Origin: Helochares maculicollis
Taxonomy: Eukaryota > Arthropoda > Insecta > Coleoptera > Hydrophilidae
Length of the DNA: 43,412 nt
NCBI GenBank assembly: GCA_033557835.1
Contig: JAWQRO010000311.1
Span: forward strand, 1 to 43,412
Direction of reading: 5' to 3'
The notes beneath the pieces are model-generated. The model worked only from the letters and a program-made list of their open reading frames with translations, had not been told where the DNA came from and made no database searches. The position numbers and the translations under genes were made by a program. This document shows, piece by piece, positions 42,091 through 43,412 of the stretch (its first letter is position 1; every line of letters begins with the position of its first letter).

Positions 42091-42880
42091 TGACGCTAAA
42101 ATGAAAACAAACCAAGTGACGAGGGAGGAAGAATATAGAAGCACGTCCGACATCTCTTACTTTCGAAATTAGATTGAGAATGTATTGTGTCATAGTCACA
42201 AATGAATATTTTCAGACCACGTGATCTCTTCAACAACCAAGGCGGGCCGAAGAATATCCGACCTTTCTGACCTTCAGAATTAAAATGACAACGTATTGAA
42301 TCATAGTCGCAGATGAACATTTTCAGACCACGAGATCTCTTCAACGGTCTACGCAGACTGAAGAACATCCAACCTCTCTTACCTTCGGAAGTAGACTGAG
42401 AATGTATTGAGTAATAGTCGCGGGTGAATATTTTCAGACCACTTGATGTCTTCAACAGCCGAAGCGAGCCGAAGCACACCCGACCATTATTTCATTCGGA
42501 ATTAAACTGCCAATGTATTGAGTCATAGTCGCAGATGAATATTTCCAGACCGTATGATCTCTTGAACGGTCGAAGCGGGCGAAACAGGCCGAGGCCGGCC
42601 GGGATTCATACGCCCTCTCTTACCTTCGGAAGTAGACTGGGAATGTATTGAATCATAGTCGCAGATAAATATTTCCAGATCATGTGATCTCTTCAGCGGC
42701 CGAAGCCGGCCAAAACGGGCCGAGGTACATCCGCTCTCTCTTACCTTCGGAAGTAGGTTGGGAATGTATTGAGTCATAGTCGCAGATGAATACCATGACC
42801 ACGTGATCTCTTTAAGGTCCAAGCGGGCCGAAACAGGGCAACATCGACCTTTTTGCCTTCGGAATTAGACTGAGAATGTA
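42091..42880 (+). repeat. ~111-bp satellite array, about 6 monomers
   Basis: The marker CAGACCACGTGATCTCTTCA and variants start near 42213, 42324, 42435, 42546, 42676 and 42795. The first three steps are exactly 111 bp; the next two are ~130 and ~119 because of insertions in the GGCCGAAGC segment. Monomers also share TTACCTTCGGAAGTAGACTG, GAATGTATTGAGTCATAGTC and GCAGATGAATATTT. Monomers are richer in GC than the surroundings. Long minus-strand open frames (42096-42479, 42523-42822) are repeat artefacts. Confidence 0.93.
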
Positions 42881-42894
42881 TTAAACCAGTTGAA

Positions 42895-42975
42895 AAGACG
42901 TTTCCAATTTAGATTTTAAAATTTCGTAAGTCATTAAAAGCTTTGCCGTATTTATTATTGCTCGACACTAAAAAA
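42895..42975 (+). repeat. Satellite flank shared with the left edge
   Basis: ATTTTAAAATTTCGTAA and GCTCGACACT words repeat those at 290-375, in the same order after a satellite monomer. Confidence 0.6.
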
Positions 42976-43412
42976 ACTCTATACGTTCTACACTAAATTT
43001 TGAAGTAAACCGTTTTTTGTTGTCTCAAACAAAAATCATGTTTATAAATTATTATATACAATTCAGACTATCAATGTTATTCTGTATTTTCAATAGTTTG
43101 CAGTAGATTTTATTTGCTATACTTTATTTATAGAAGAGAGAATTTGTAAGAAAAACATTGTGTGCCTTCAAGATCATTAATATTTTTTCATTGTAGAAAA
43201 ATTTGGTTGCCTATCGCCGATATTATTTACATTTAACTAGTTGACGTGTATTAAATATTAATTTTGAGAGATATAGAAAATTATGGGGGGAAGTTATGGC
43301 TGATTATACAACGGCTGCTGCTTTAAAATAAGGAGGAAACCATTCATTTTTTTTTAATGGCAGCTTTTCTGCAGAAGTATTTTATTGAATTTAGAAGAAA
43401 CGTGAATTTATA
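42976..43412. other. AT-rich end of window
   Basis: Nothing recognised. Confidence 0.45.

Noticed and set aside
42096..42822. Minus-strand frames of 127 and 99 codons with repeated LKRSRGLKIFICDYDSIHS-like units
   Set aside because: They follow the 111-bp satellite, and 111 is divisible by three, so the open frame propagates by duplication. They break at the non-111 steps and have no start, splice or homology support.
42091..42880. CRISPR-like regular repeats
   Set aside because: Whole monomers repeat with no unique spacers, and the setting is eukaryotic. It is a satellite.

Overview
The window looks like AT-rich, transposon-dense insect nuclear DNA. Two things point to this: an intact, spliced exon of a laminin gamma-1 (Drosophila LanB2-type) chain near the left end, and a repeat content of several Tc1/mariner subfamilies, hAT relatives and BEL/Pao that is typical of insects. 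I cannot place it to order or species. There are no bacterial-style genes, rRNAs, recognisable tRNAs or CRISPR arrays.

Layout. 1-700 holds satellite-like and dispersed repeat pieces. 837-1146 is the laminin exon on the + strand, with good splice sites. No later laminin exon was recognised, so the rest of the window is most simply one very large laminin intron of at least 42 kb, or intergenic DNA if the exon is isolated. 1790-6331 is a nearly continuous transposon block: a hAT pseudogene, a Mos1-like mariner, a cecropia-type mariner, and copy A of an unnamed ~1.4-kb element. 9652-11195 is a BEL/Pao pol fragment interrupted by a second Mos1-like mariner. 12637-14713 is a deleted mariner split by copy B of the 1.4-kb element.

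The most interesting locus is 15024-16262 on the minus strand. It is a compact two-exon gene with a TATA box, a signal-peptide exon, a second exon encoding about 30 DNNR/DDNNR repeats, a stop and a polyadenylation signal. A diverged second copy of the intron and 3' exon start lies between the two exons and could act as an alternative terminal exon.

Further right, 17735-20351 carries copies C and D of the 1.4-kb element, D being a fold-back. 20575-22200 is a GTF2IRD2/ZBED-type hAT pseudogene. 22330-25242 is a nest of four mariner pieces from three lineages, including a head-to-head chimera. 26833-26935 is a probable first coding exon (signal peptide, phase-1 donor) of an unidentified + strand gene. 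30818-32157 is copy E, followed by a decayed gag-like zinc-knuckle stretch. 40256-40788 is a palindromic element with 78-bp arms enclosing a 46-bp minisatellite. 41265-42880 is a ~111-bp satellite whose monomer and flank also occur at the left edge of the window.

The host genes visible here (laminin exon, DNNR-repeat secreted protein, signal-peptide exon at 26.8 kb) show no evident functional link. If the laminin exon is active, the other two would be nested in its intron. All alignments between repeat copies were made by eye.
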